From the NCBI GenBank assembly GCA_049318165.1, contig JBMOGW010000199.1, positions 1 to 6,594 on the forward strand: a stretch of 6,594 bases of DNA, given 5' to 3'. A program made the translations under genes and the position numbers. Under the pieces are notes generated by a model, which saw only the letters and a program-made list of their open reading frames with translations, was not told the origin of the DNA and did no database searches. Origin of the DNA: UBA668 sp049318165. GTDB taxonomy: Bacteria; Actinomycetota; Acidimicrobiia; Acidimicrobiales; Ilumatobacteraceae. This document shows, piece after piece, positions 1-5,080 of the stretch; positions within the stretch are counted from its first letter, which is position 1; each line of letters begins with the position of its first letter.

Positions 1-226
1 CTGCCTGCGCATCGGCGGCCGATGGCTGCACCTGCGCATGTGCATGGCGTGCGGTCACATCGGCTGCTGCGACAGCTCACCGAACCGTCATGCGACCGCA
101 CACTTCCACGAGTCGTCGCACCCGATCATCCGCTCGTACGAGCCGGGTGAGGAATGGTGGTGGTGCTACGTCGACGAGCTCGCCTTCGAGACCGACGACG
201 ACGAACCCTCACCGAGCCACCCCTGA
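1..226 (+). CDS. UBP-type zinc-finger protein, C-terminal part (5' end cut by window edge)
   Basis: The reading frame is open from base 2 to the TGA at 224-226, giving 74 visible residues; the true start lies outside the window. The visible part begins with a Cys, followed by the pattern C-M-A-C, G-H-I-G-C-C and then a His-rich stretch H-A-T-A-H-F-H-E-S-S-H-P. That is the Cys/His zinc-ligand layout of the UBP-type zinc finger (ZnF-UBP). In eukaryotes the fold binds the C-terminal Gly-Gly of ubiquitin. Small stand-alone bacterial versions are common in actinobacteria and their role is unknown. After the finger come E-P-G-E-E-W-W-W-C-Y-V-D-E and an acidic Asp/Glu tail. The GNAT gene starts 4 nt after the stop, so the two are probably co-transcribed. 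An internal ATG at position 38 falls inside the zinc finger and is not a credible start. Confidence 0.8.
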   Translation, partial: CLRIGGRWLHLRMCMACGHIGCCDSSPNRHATAHFHESSHPIIRSYEPGEEWWWCYVDELAFETDDDEPSPSHP

Positions 227-230
227 ACGA

Positions 231-791
231 ATGGACGTGTACCTGCAGACCGAGCGAATGGTGCTGCGGCAGTTCACGTCCGACGACCTGGAACTGCTCG
301 TCACGCTCGACAGCGAGCCCGGCGTGAAGCGGTACATCGACAACGACGCACCGGTCGACCGAGACGAGCTGGCGGAGATGCTCGACTGGTGGCTCGGCTA
401 CGAGGAACGCTCCCCCGGTCACGGCTTCTGGGCCGCCATCGAGCGGGCAACCGGGGAGTTCCTCGGCTGGTTCCACCTCCGCCCGGACGAGTACGTCGAC
501 CCACTCGAGCCCGAGCTCGGCTACCGCCTGCACCGCACGGCCTGGGGCAAGGGCTTGGCCACGGAAGGTTCGCTGGCATTGATCGACCACGGCTTCGACG
601 CATTGGGGGCGCGGCAAATCACCGCCAGCACCATGGCCGTCAACGTCGGCTCGCGGCGGGTGATGGAGAAGGCAGGGATGCGCCTCGTCCGCACGTTCGA
701 CATCGACTGGATGACCGACGTCCCGGGTCAGGACGAGGGCGGCGTGGAGTACGCGATCACCCGCGACGAGTGGACGTCACGCAGGACCTGA
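231..791 (+). CDS. GNAT-family N-acetyltransferase, RimJ/RimL-like
   Basis: This 186-residue protein probably transfers an acetyl group from acetyl-CoA to an amine on a small molecule or protein N-terminus; the acceptor is unknown. It opens with L-Q-T-E-R-M-V-L-R-Q-F (residues 5-15), the usual N-terminal strand of the Acetyltransf_3 branch. The acetyl-CoA pyrophosphate loop is visible as R102-T-A-W-G-K-G-L-A-T-E112. Near the C-terminus A-V-N138-V-G-S-R-R-V-M-E-K-A-G-M is the conserved Asn-containing motif of RimJ/RimL relatives. Length is normal for the family. The ATG at 231 was chosen because it sits 4 nt after the upstream stop and directly before the conserved first strand. The frame is open upstream to position 90, but that segment overlaps the zinc-finger gene and has shadow-like Arg/Ser/Thr composition. 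No good SD is seen, so re-initiation after the upstream gene is likely. Confidence 0.88.
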   Translation: MDVYLQTERMVLRQFTSDDLELLVTLDSEPGVKRYIDNDAPVDRDELAEMLDWWLGYEERSPGHGFWAAIERATGEFLGWFHLRPDEYVDPLEPELGYRLHRTAWGKGLATEGSLALIDHGFDALGARQITASTMAVNVGSRRVMEKAGMRLVRTFDIDWMTDVPGQDEGGVEYAITRDEWTSRRT

Positions 792-795
792 ACGC

Positions 796-818
796 CACGT
801 GACCGGGTGAGTCACGTG
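796..818. terminator. Hairpin between convergent genes (possible bidirectional terminator)
   Basis: CACGTGAC (796-803) and GTCACGTG (811-818) form a perfect 8-bp stem with a 7-nt loop. It lies in the 29-nt gap between the GNAT stop (791) and the stop of the minus-strand SRPBCC gene (821). The position suggests a shared terminator. Neither side has a clear T-run, so it would be a non-canonical one. It overlaps a longer palindrome at 808-823. Confidence 0.45.
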
Positions 819-823
819 ACTCA
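808..823. repeat. 16-nt perfect palindrome
   Basis: TGAGTCACGTGACTCA reads the same on both strands. It includes the stop codon of the minus-strand SRPBCC gene (821-823) and shares bases 811-818 with the 3' arm of the neighbouring hairpin. The two structures are therefore alternatives in RNA. It could also bind a dimeric protein, but nothing else supports that. Confidence 0.6.
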
Positions 824-1369
824 GTCGGCGGGTGCGGGCGGTTCGGGCGCAGCTGCGAAGCCGAGTGCCGCGTAGGCGACTTGGGCGGCGCCGAACTCGG
901 CCCAGTCCCAGTCCTTCGTCGTGCCGGCGATGGACGGCGCGAGCCGCGACAGCGACGTGTGCAATCCGACCACGTAGTTGTTCTGCACCACCAGGTCGGC
1001 GTCGGGGCCGAAGTACGTGAGCCGCAGCATCGTGCCCGCGTCGTCCGGCTGCAGCTCCCATCGCATCCGAGACTCTGGCTCGAAATGGGTGTGCTCGAGC
1101 AGCGCCTGGGGCTCGAGTTGCAGGATGGCGCAGTGGATCTCGACCGGCTGGTCGCCCGTCGCCACGAAGTCCATCGACCCGCCCTCGCGCAGGTCGACCG
1201 TGATCTGCGCTGGGAAGGGCAACCACCACTCGGACAGGCGCGACGGGTTGGTGACTCCGTCCCACACGTCGGCGATGGCATGGGGCAGATGGCGTTCGAA
1301 GCGAACCTCGCCGCCAGTGGCCGTGCGCTCGACGACGCCGTCGTAGGGAGAGTCGGGGACGGCGTTCAT
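821..1369 (-). CDS. SRPBCC/AHSA1-type START-like domain protein
   Basis: A 182-residue protein with the helix-grip (START-like) layout. Residues 22-50 (V-R-F-E-R-H-L-P-H-A-I-A-D-V-W-D-G-V-T-N-P and then L-S-E-W-W) match the opening of AHSA1/polyketide-cyclase-like domains. F/V-D-L-R-E-G-G-S-M-D-F (59-68) and R-M-R-W-E-L (101-106) follow, as in the core strands. The C-terminal half (L-H-T-S-L-S-R-L-A-P through D-W-D-W) matches the long closing helix, followed by an Ala/Pro tail. Such proteins bind hydrophobic ligands or act as small-molecule cyclases or stress proteins; the ligand here cannot be read from sequence. The ATG at 1367-1369 overlaps the upstream dehydrogenase stop as ATGA. An AAGGAG SD lies 5 nt upstream, inside that gene's last codons, so translation is probably coupled. 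The frame stays open further upstream, but only antiparallel or shadow coding lies there. Confidence 0.82.
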   Translation of the reverse strand: MNAVPDSPYDGVVERTATGGEVRFERHLPHAIADVWDGVTNPSRLSEWWLPFPAQITVDLREGGSMDFVATGDQPVEIHCAILQLEPQALLEHTHFEPESRMRWELQPDDAGTMLRLTYFGPDADLVVQNNYVVGLHTSLSRLAPSIAGTTKDWDWAEFGAAQVAYAALGFAAAPEPPAPAD

Positions 1370-2700
1370 GAGGGCTCCTTCGAGGATGCGGGCGGCTTGG
1401 GTTTCGGTTTCGCTCGTGGCTTCGGCTTCGGGGCGGCCGGCGCGACCGGGGTGGACGTCCTCGCCAGAACTCGGGCGCCGCGGTCGTAGGTGAGGTAGTT
1501 CCACGACCAGTTCACCAGGGTGCTCACCCGGTTGCGGAAACCCATCAGGTACAGGATGTGCAAGCCGAGCCACATCACCCAGCCCAGCCAGCCGTGGAAG
1601 TGGCGGCCGTTGGGGAACTCGACCACCGCCTGGTTGCGGCCGATCGTCGCCATCGACCCCTTGTCGGTGTACTCGAATGCGATGGACGCGCGGCCTTCCT
1701 GCGCCGCGACGATCTCGGCCGCCACGTGACGACCCTCCTGGATGGCCGGCTGCGCCACCTGCGGCAGCAGCTTGCCGTCCGGGCCCGGCACCGCGGCGAT
1801 GTCGCCGATGGCGAACACCTCGGCATGGCCGGGCAGCGACAGGTTCGGCTGCACCTTCACCCGACCACGTTCCAGCTCGGAGCCCAACATGGTGGCGAGC
1901 GGCGAGGCCGCCACACCCGCGGCCCACACGACGATGCCCGCCGGCAGGCGCGTACCGTCCTTCAACACCACCACGCCCGGCTCGACGTGGTCGACCACAG
2001 CACCCAAGCGCACGTCGATGCCGCGGCGGTGCAACGCCTGCACGGCCGCGTCGGACGAGCGCGGGTCGAACGCACCGAGTAGGCGCGGTCCTCCCTCGAC
2101 CACCGTGATCGGCAGGCCGCGCAGACCCAGCTCGGGGTAGTCCTTCGCCAGCACCTTGTCGAGCAGCTCGCGCATGCCGCCCGCGGTCTCGATGCCGGTC
2201 GGTCCACCACCGACGATCACCAGGCCGAGCTCGGGCTGCCGCTCGCCACGACCCACCGCACGGCTGGCCGCCTCGAGGTCGCCGATCAGCCGGTTGCGCA
2301 ACCGGATCGCGTCGTCGGCGTCCTTCAACGGCAGCGTGTGCTCGTCGACCCCCGGCACGCCGAACGAGGCCGACACGCTGCCCGCGCCGACGACGAGGAA
2401 GTCGTAGGCGAGCGGTGTCTGGCCGTCGACCGTCACCGTTCTGGCGTCGAGGTCGATGGCCGTCACCGACCCCATCACGAACGACGCATCACGATGGTGA
2501 CGCAGCAACGTGCGCACCGGGAACGTGACGTCGCCGACGTCGAGACCCGCCGTCGCGACCTGGTAGAGCAGCGGCTGGAACGTGTGGAAGTTGTTGCGGT
2601 CGATGAGGGTCAGCCGCACGTCGGCATCGCGCAGCGCCCGCACCACTCGGGTGCCGCCGAAGCCGGCACCGATGACCACCACCTGGGGTCTGGTTGTCAC
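1366..2700 (-). CDS. ndh: Type II NADH dehydrogenase-like NAD/FAD-dependent oxidoreductase (NDH-2 family)
   Basis: This 444-residue flavoprotein is expected to oxidise NADH at the inner membrane face and pass electrons to quinone without pumping protons. The N-terminal FAD fold has V-V-V-I-G11-A-G13-F-G-G16. The second Rossmann fold has V-I-V-G164-G-G-P-T-G169-I-E-T-A-G, with acidic E202 after the second strand, which fits NADH. V-F-A-I-G299-D300-I is the second FAD motif. A316-Q-P-A-I-Q321 matches the AQxAxQ quinone-site motif of NDH-2 enzymes. Residues 366-404 are aromatic and hydrophobic (W-L-G-W-V-M-W-L-G-L-H-I-L-Y-L) and resemble the membrane-binding C-terminal helices. A Lys-Pro tail (425-437) follows. 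The GTG at 2700 has an AGGAGGT SD 7 nt upstream. The longer open frame to 2832 overlaps the SDR gene and lacks family similarity. The gene lies 26 nt after the SDR stop and shares ATGA with the SRPBCC gene. Confidence 0.9.
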   Translation of the reverse strand: MTTRPQVVVIGAGFGGTRVVRALRDADVRLTLIDRNNFHTFQPLLYQVATAGLDVGDVTFPVRTLLRHHRDASFVMGSVTAIDLDARTVTVDGQTPLAYDFLVVGAGSVSASFGVPGVDEHTLPLKDADDAIRLRNRLIGDLEAASRAVGRGERQPELGLVIVGGGPTGIETAGGMRELLDKVLAKDYPELGLRGLPITVVEGGPRLLGAFDPRSSDAAVQALHRRGIDVRLGAVVDHVEPGVVVLKDGTRLPAGIVVWAAGVAASPLATMLGSELERGRVKVQPNLSLPGHAEVFAIGDIAAVPGPDGKLLPQVAQPAIQEGRHVAAEIVAAQEGRASIAFEYTDKGSMATIGRNQAVVEFPNGRHFHGWLGWVMWLGLHILYLMGFRNRVSTLVNWSWNYLTYDRGARVLARTSTPVAPAAPKPKPRAKPKPKPPASSKEPS

Positions 2701-2726
2701 GTGCGCACCTCCTGCCGCATCGAACC

Positions 2727-3527
2727 TCACCCGATCTTCGCGGACTGGCCGCCGTCGACCGGCAGGACCACCCCGGTGATCCACCCGGCCTCGTCCGACG
2801 ACAGGAACAGCGCCGCGTTGGCGATGTCCCACGCCGTTCCCTGGCGACGCATGGGCACCATCGCCGCCCGGCTCGCAGCCAGGTCCTCACGCGCCATGCC
2901 GCGCGCCGCGGCCACCGCGTCGACCCCCATCGGCGTGTCGACCAGGCCGGGCATGATCGCGTTCGCCCGCACCCCGTACTTCGCGTTCGTCAGGGCGATG
3001 CTGGACGTGAGCGCGTTCACCCCCGCCTTCGACAGGCCGTACGCGGTGAGGCCCGGGCTGAACGCCACCGCGGCCACCGACGAGATGCTGACGATGGACG
3101 CCTTGCCCGTCGCCCTGAGTGTCGGCATTGCCTCGCGGCACGTGCGCCAGGTGGCACGCAGGTTGACGTCCATGATGCGGTCGTAGCCGTCGTCGGTGAG
3201 GCGGTGCGGCACGTCGTCGCCGAACCCGATACCGACGTTGTTGATGAGGATGTCGAAGCTGCCGAAGGCGTCGTTCGCTGCGGCGACCACGTTGGCAGGG
3301 CCGTCGTCGGACGCGATGTCGGCGATGACTTGCACGGCCTCGGCGCCCTCGGCCCGCACCAGTTCGAGCGTGTGTTCGAGTTGCTCGGCGCTGCGGTCGA
3401 CCAGCACCAGCCGCGCCCCCTCGCGGGCGAACGTGACCGCCATCGCCCGACCGTTGCCCATGGTGGTGCCGGGCGTCTGCCCTGCGCCCACGATCAACGC
3501 CGTCCGACCTGCCAACCGCTCACCCAC
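2727..3527 (-). CDS. SDR-family NAD(P)-dependent oxidoreductase
   Basis: A 266-residue classical short-chain dehydrogenase/reductase. The cofactor loop is G14-A-G16-Q-T-P-G20-T-T-M-G24-N-G26-R-A, a longer form of the usual TGxxxGxG that I know from one SDR subgroup. D44 after the second strand (V-L-V-D-R) favours NAD over NADP. D70-I, N96-N-V-G99 and N122 are the expected structural motifs. The catalytic set is S150, Y163 and K167, with the usual 13- and 4-residue spacing. I-M-P-G-L-V-D-T-P follows the active site, and V-V-L-P-V-D-G-G closes the fold. Length is typical. The GTG start at 3525-3527 has an AAGGAGGT SD 6 nt upstream. It is the first gene of the tight SDR, NADH dehydrogenase, SRPBCC run. 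The substrate (an alcohol, ketone or 3-oxoacyl compound) cannot be decided from sequence. Confidence 0.9.
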   Translation of the reverse strand: MGERLAGRTALIVGAGQTPGTTMGNGRAMAVTFAREGARLVLVDRSAEQLEHTLELVRAEGAEAVQVIADIASDDGPANVVAAANDAFGSFDILINNVGIGFGDDVPHRLTDDGYDRIMDVNLRATWRTCREAMPTLRATGKASIVSISSVAAVAFSPGLTAYGLSKAGVNALTSSIALTNAKYGVRANAIMPGLVDTPMGVDAVAAARGMAREDLAASRAAMVPMRRQGTAWDIANAALFLSSDEAGWITGVVLPVDGGQSAKIG

Positions 3528-3593
3528 GACGAACCTCCTTCGAAGGCCTCCATCAGATCACGTCACGCAGAACTCATCTTCCGTGGCTCCGGC
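3528..3593 (-). promoter_or_regulatory. 66-nt leader of the SDR operon with strong SD and palindrome
   Basis: Between the HEPN stop and the SDR start, the minus strand carries an AAGGAGGT SD 6 nt before the GTG. The SD overlaps a 10-nt palindrome CCTTCGAAGG at 3537-3546. I see no convincing -35/-10 pair here, so the operon may be read through from the upstream cassette or use an unrecognised promoter. The junction is also the left limit of the putative island, but no repeat of the tRNA-Arg 3' end is visible. Confidence 0.3.
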
Positions 3594-3992
3594 CTACGGC
3601 AGCCGAAGGCGAGCCTCGGCCACGAGTGCAGCAGCGCTCTTGAGCGCCACCTTGCGGTCCTTCGAAGAGAGGATCGAGTATCCGTAGTGACTCACCCCCT
3701 TCAGATCGACCAAGTCCCGAAGCCGCTTTGCCAGCGCGCTGTCCACACGCTCGAGCAGGTCGGCGGCGGCTTGGTGATCGGAGCCCGAGTACCGGTGCCC
3801 GAGCGCCGCACCACAGATCGCGTCGGCAGCAGCAATGCCAGCAAGCACCGCAACGCCGACGCACACGTTGATGGCGGCGCCGTCCTCGGAGTCGATCAGC
3901 GTCGCCACATCGAGGTACTTCTCGGCAACCAAACGCCTGCCCCGCGCCTCCGTGGCCGAGATCGACTTCGTGTCGAGCCGACGCGGCGTCAT
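3594..3992 (-). CDS. HEPN-like protein of an MNT-HEPN (toxin-antitoxin-like) pair
   Basis: A 132-residue, mostly helical protein. Residues 42-60 (N-V-C-V-G-V-A-V-L-A-G-I-A-A-A-D-A-I-C) and 72-97 (D-H-Q-A-A-A-D-L-L-E-R-V through L-R-D-L-V-D-L) look like the helices of HEPN proteins encoded beside minimal nucleotidyltransferases. K98-G-V-S-H102-Y-G-Y105 and a final A-L-K-S-A-A-A-L-V-A-E-A helix complete the pattern. Catalytic HEPN RNases carry R-x4-6-H. Here the nearest Arg before H102 is R92, nine residues between, so the canonical motif is absent. The protein may not be an RNase, or may use K98/H102/Y105 differently. The ATG at 3990-3992 overlaps the nucleotidyltransferase stop as ATGA, with no clear SD, so translation is probably coupled. 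The frame is open further upstream to 4142, but that part is out of phase inside the partner gene. Function is inferred from the pairing. Confidence 0.7.
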   Translation of the reverse strand: MTPRRLDTKSISATEARGRRLVAEKYLDVATLIDSEDGAAINVCVGVAVLAGIAAADAICGAALGHRYSGSDHQAAADLLERVDSALAKRLRDLVDLKGVSHYGYSILSSKDRKVALKSAAALVAEARLRLP

Positions 3993-4621
3993 GCGCGCGA
4001 GGTCCGCTTCGCGGTCGAGAGCAGGTCCGCGAGCGGAGCGCCGCTCAACAACAGTCCGTCGGCGAGCCAGTTGGCCACGATCGGTTCCTTTGCCGCAGCG
4101 AGTTGACGCAGGCGCAGCACCGTCAGGACCATCAACTGGCATCGGTTACCAGTCCATCGGAACACCCGGTCGCGCAACTGCGCAGCTGAGTCATCCCACA
4201 TCGCCGCGTCTCGACCGGTACCAGCGATGAGGAGGAGGTCGATGTCGCTGTCAGCATCGGCTTCGCCCCGCGCGAACGAGCCGAACAGCGACGCATGAAC
4301 TGGTTGCGGAGCGAATCCATCCACCGCATCGGTCAGCCGGTCGATCAATGTGCCTCGGACAGCTGACGTCGCCAACACCACTGGAGCCAACAGATGGTCG
4401 CGATTCAGCCGGTAGAGGAACCCCTGATTGGCCGGCTCGGCGAGCACCACCCCGTGCGCGACCAGACGATCGAGAACCGTAGTGAGCCCGGGCCGAGTGC
4501 CCTTCGCCGCGAGCCGAGTGATCTGGCTGACGCCCATTCCGGCACGCGACGCCGCCAGCACTTCGAGCACCGCTGAATCCAACGATGGAATGAGCGTTCG
4601 CATCGGATGCTGGAGATCCAT
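3989..4621 (-). CDS. Winged-helix plus minimal nucleotidyltransferase (MNT) protein, partner of the HEPN gene
   Basis: A 210-residue two-domain protein. Residues 14-72 look like a winged helix: a first helix (L-D-S-A-V-L-E-V-L-A-A-S), a recognition region (G-V-S-Q-I-T-R-L-A through R-P-G-L-T-T-V-L-D-R-L-V) and a wing (G-V-V-L-A-E-P-A-N-Q-G-F-L-Y-R-L-N). Residues 108-133 hold the nucleotidyltransferase signature G114-S115-x10-D126-I-D128, an exact GSx10DxD with both metal-binding aspartates. In type VII systems such MNT proteins add AMP to the HEPN toxin and neutralise it. That role is inferred here. The ATG at 4621 was chosen because a promoter-like sequence ends 6 nt upstream, which would give a leaderless mRNA. 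A GTG at 4648 is in frame, but using it would place the inverted repeat and -10 box inside the gene. The stop overlaps the HEPN start (ATGA). Local GC is lower than in the flanks (38 of 60 at 4381-4440). Confidence 0.8.
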   Translation of the reverse strand: MDLQHPMRTLIPSLDSAVLEVLAASRAGMGVSQITRLAAKGTRPGLTTVLDRLVAHGVVLAEPANQGFLYRLNRDHLLAPVVLATSAVRGTLIDRLTDAVDGFAPQPVHASLFGSFARGEADADSDIDLLLIAGTGRDAAMWDDSAAQLRDRVFRWTGNRCQLMVLTVLRLRQLAAAKEPIVANWLADGLLLSGAPLADLLSTAKRTSRA

Positions 4622-4627
4622 GCGTCC

Positions 4628-4656
4628 ATCATGCAGAAATATCTGCACCTTGACAA
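4628..4656 (-). promoter_or_regulatory. Predicted leaderless promoter of the MNT-HEPN cassette
   Basis: On the minus strand TTGTCA (4656-4651) and CATGAT (4633-4628) are separated by exactly 17 nt, as in a sigma-70-type promoter. The ATG of the nucleotidyltransferase begins 6 nt after CATGAT, so transcription would start at or next to the start codon. The surrounding 60 bases (4621-4680) have only 28 G/C, the lowest of any line I counted. The -10 box is a weak match, and no transcript evidence is available. Confidence 0.45.
4632..4647. promoter_or_regulatory. Inverted repeat, candidate autoregulatory operator
   Basis: TGCAGA and TCTGCA (4632-4637 and 4642-4647) form a perfect inverted repeat with a 4-nt AATA centre. 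It fills most of the spacer between the predicted -35 and -10 boxes of the MNT-HEPN promoter. A dimeric repressor bound there would block RNA polymerase. The adjacent nucleotidyltransferase carries a winged-helix-like domain and is the obvious candidate; this is inference. Confidence 0.5.
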
Positions 4657-4670
4657 CTATTTCTTCAGGC

Positions 4671-4844
4671 CTACCCGAACAACGCGTCGGTACGAGACGC
4701 CTCGATCAGCGGGCCGCCAAGAAAGGTGCCGAAGTGAACGGCGCACGCTCGGTACGACTGCAACGTGGCCGGTCGTCGTCCGCTGAGGGCGAGGAACGAC
4801 AGCCAAATCTCAGCGTCAGGGTCGAGTTCCGGATCAGATGACAT
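4671..4844 (-). pseudogene. Truncated tyrosine integrase: N-terminal core-binding domain only (57 residues)
   Basis: A short frame from ATG 4844 to TAG 4671. Residues 7-57 read as the SAM-like core-binding domain of phage/XerD-type integrases: L-D-P-D-A-E-I-W-L-S-F-L-A-L-S-G-R-R-P, then A-T-L-Q-S-Y-R-A-C-A-V-H-F-G-T-F-L-G, then a closing T-D-A-L-F-G. The A-T-L-Q-S-Y-R element matches the conserved 'TlxxYrxxl' helix of these proteins. The C-terminal catalytic domain (R-H-x-x-H-R-Y residues) is wholly missing. The frame stops right where the promoter of the MNT-HEPN cassette begins, so the rest was probably deleted. A full integrase would be about 300-400 residues. A GGAGG SD is 4 nt before the ATG, so a peptide could still be made. 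It lies 84 nt beyond the 3' end of tRNA-Arg, as expected for an element integrated in that tRNA. An intact small protein of unknown use is the alternative. Confidence 0.62.
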
Positions 4845-4848
4845 ACGT

Positions 4849-4881
4849 CCTCCTACTAGGGCTGGGCCTTTCGGTAGGAGG
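4849..4881 (-). promoter_or_regulatory. Inverted repeat enclosing the integrase-remnant SD
   Basis: CCTCCTAC (4849-4856) and GTAGGAGG (4874-4881) form a perfect 8-bp stem around a 17-nt loop. In the minus-strand RNA the TAGGAGG ribosome site of the integrase remnant makes up most of the second arm. Pairing would hide it. This would keep the integrase from being translated from transcripts running on from the tRNA gene. It might also act as a terminator, but no T-run follows. Confidence 0.5.
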
Positions 4882-4904
4882 AGTGACTGAATCGGAATCG
4901 GGAC

Positions 4905-4920
4905 CTGGGCTTTCGCCCAG
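4905..4920 (-). terminator. Hairpin 3' of tRNA-Arg
   Basis: In minus-strand RNA CUGGGC and GCCCAG pair perfectly (6 bp) around a GAAA loop, a stable GNRA tetraloop. It begins 7 nt after the tRNA-Arg 3' end. There is no U-run after it, so termination or 3'-end processing is inferred from position and stability. Confidence 0.5.
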
Positions 4921-4927
4921 AACCCAG

Positions 4928-5000
4928 CGCGCTCGAAGGGACTCGAACCCCTAACCTTCTGATCCGTAGTCAGATGCTCTATCCATTGAGCTACGAGCGC
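4928..5000 (-). tRNA. tRNA-Arg (anticodon ACG)
   Basis: A 73-nt minus-strand tRNA that folds fully. The acceptor GCGCTCG pairs with CGAGCGC; the D-stem is GCTC/GAGC with loop AATGGATA. The anticodon stem TCTGA/TCAGA encloses the loop CTACGGA, with ACG at 4967-4965. A 5-nt variable region follows, then the T-stem AGGGG/CCCTT with loop TTCGAGT. The discriminator base is G. No CCA is encoded. A34 would be deaminated to inosine to read CGU, CGC and CGA. Its 3' end faces the integrase remnant, consistent with use as an attachment site. A TAGACT box at 5018-5013 could be the -10 of its promoter, but no matching -35 is seen. Confidence 0.96.
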
Positions 5001-5050
5001 TTGCGGGTAGCGAGTCTAGGGGCGTCGTCACCCCTTCGGCTACCAGGAAT

Positions 5051-5065
5051 CCGCACGTTGTGCGG
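5051..5065 (-). terminator. Short hairpin after the LysM/lysozyme-like gene
   Basis: CCGCAC (5051-5056) and GTGCGG (5060-5065) make a 6-bp GC-rich stem with a 3-nt loop, 15 nt past the stop of the LysM gene on the minus strand. No T-run follows, so terminator function is tentative. It lies in the 80-nt gap before tRNA-Arg. Confidence 0.35.
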
Positions 5066-5080
5066 CGTGGTCGGCGGTGG

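Noticed and set aside
1370..1927. Extended start for the SRPBCC gene
   Set aside because: The upstream extension lies wholly inside the NADH dehydrogenase gene in another frame. The ATGA junction with AAGGAG gives a better start.
2694..4106. Plus-strand open frame of 470 codons
   Set aside because: It runs antisense through the SDR and HEPN genes, is rich in Arg/His with no domain, and has no SD. It is an effect of high GC.
3540..4928. Direct repeat of the tRNA-Arg 3' end as a second attachment site
   Set aside because: I looked for copies of GCGCTCGAAGGG. GCGCTC at 3634-3639 and CCTTCGAA at 3537-3544 are only short partial matches, so no attachment pair can be claimed within the window.
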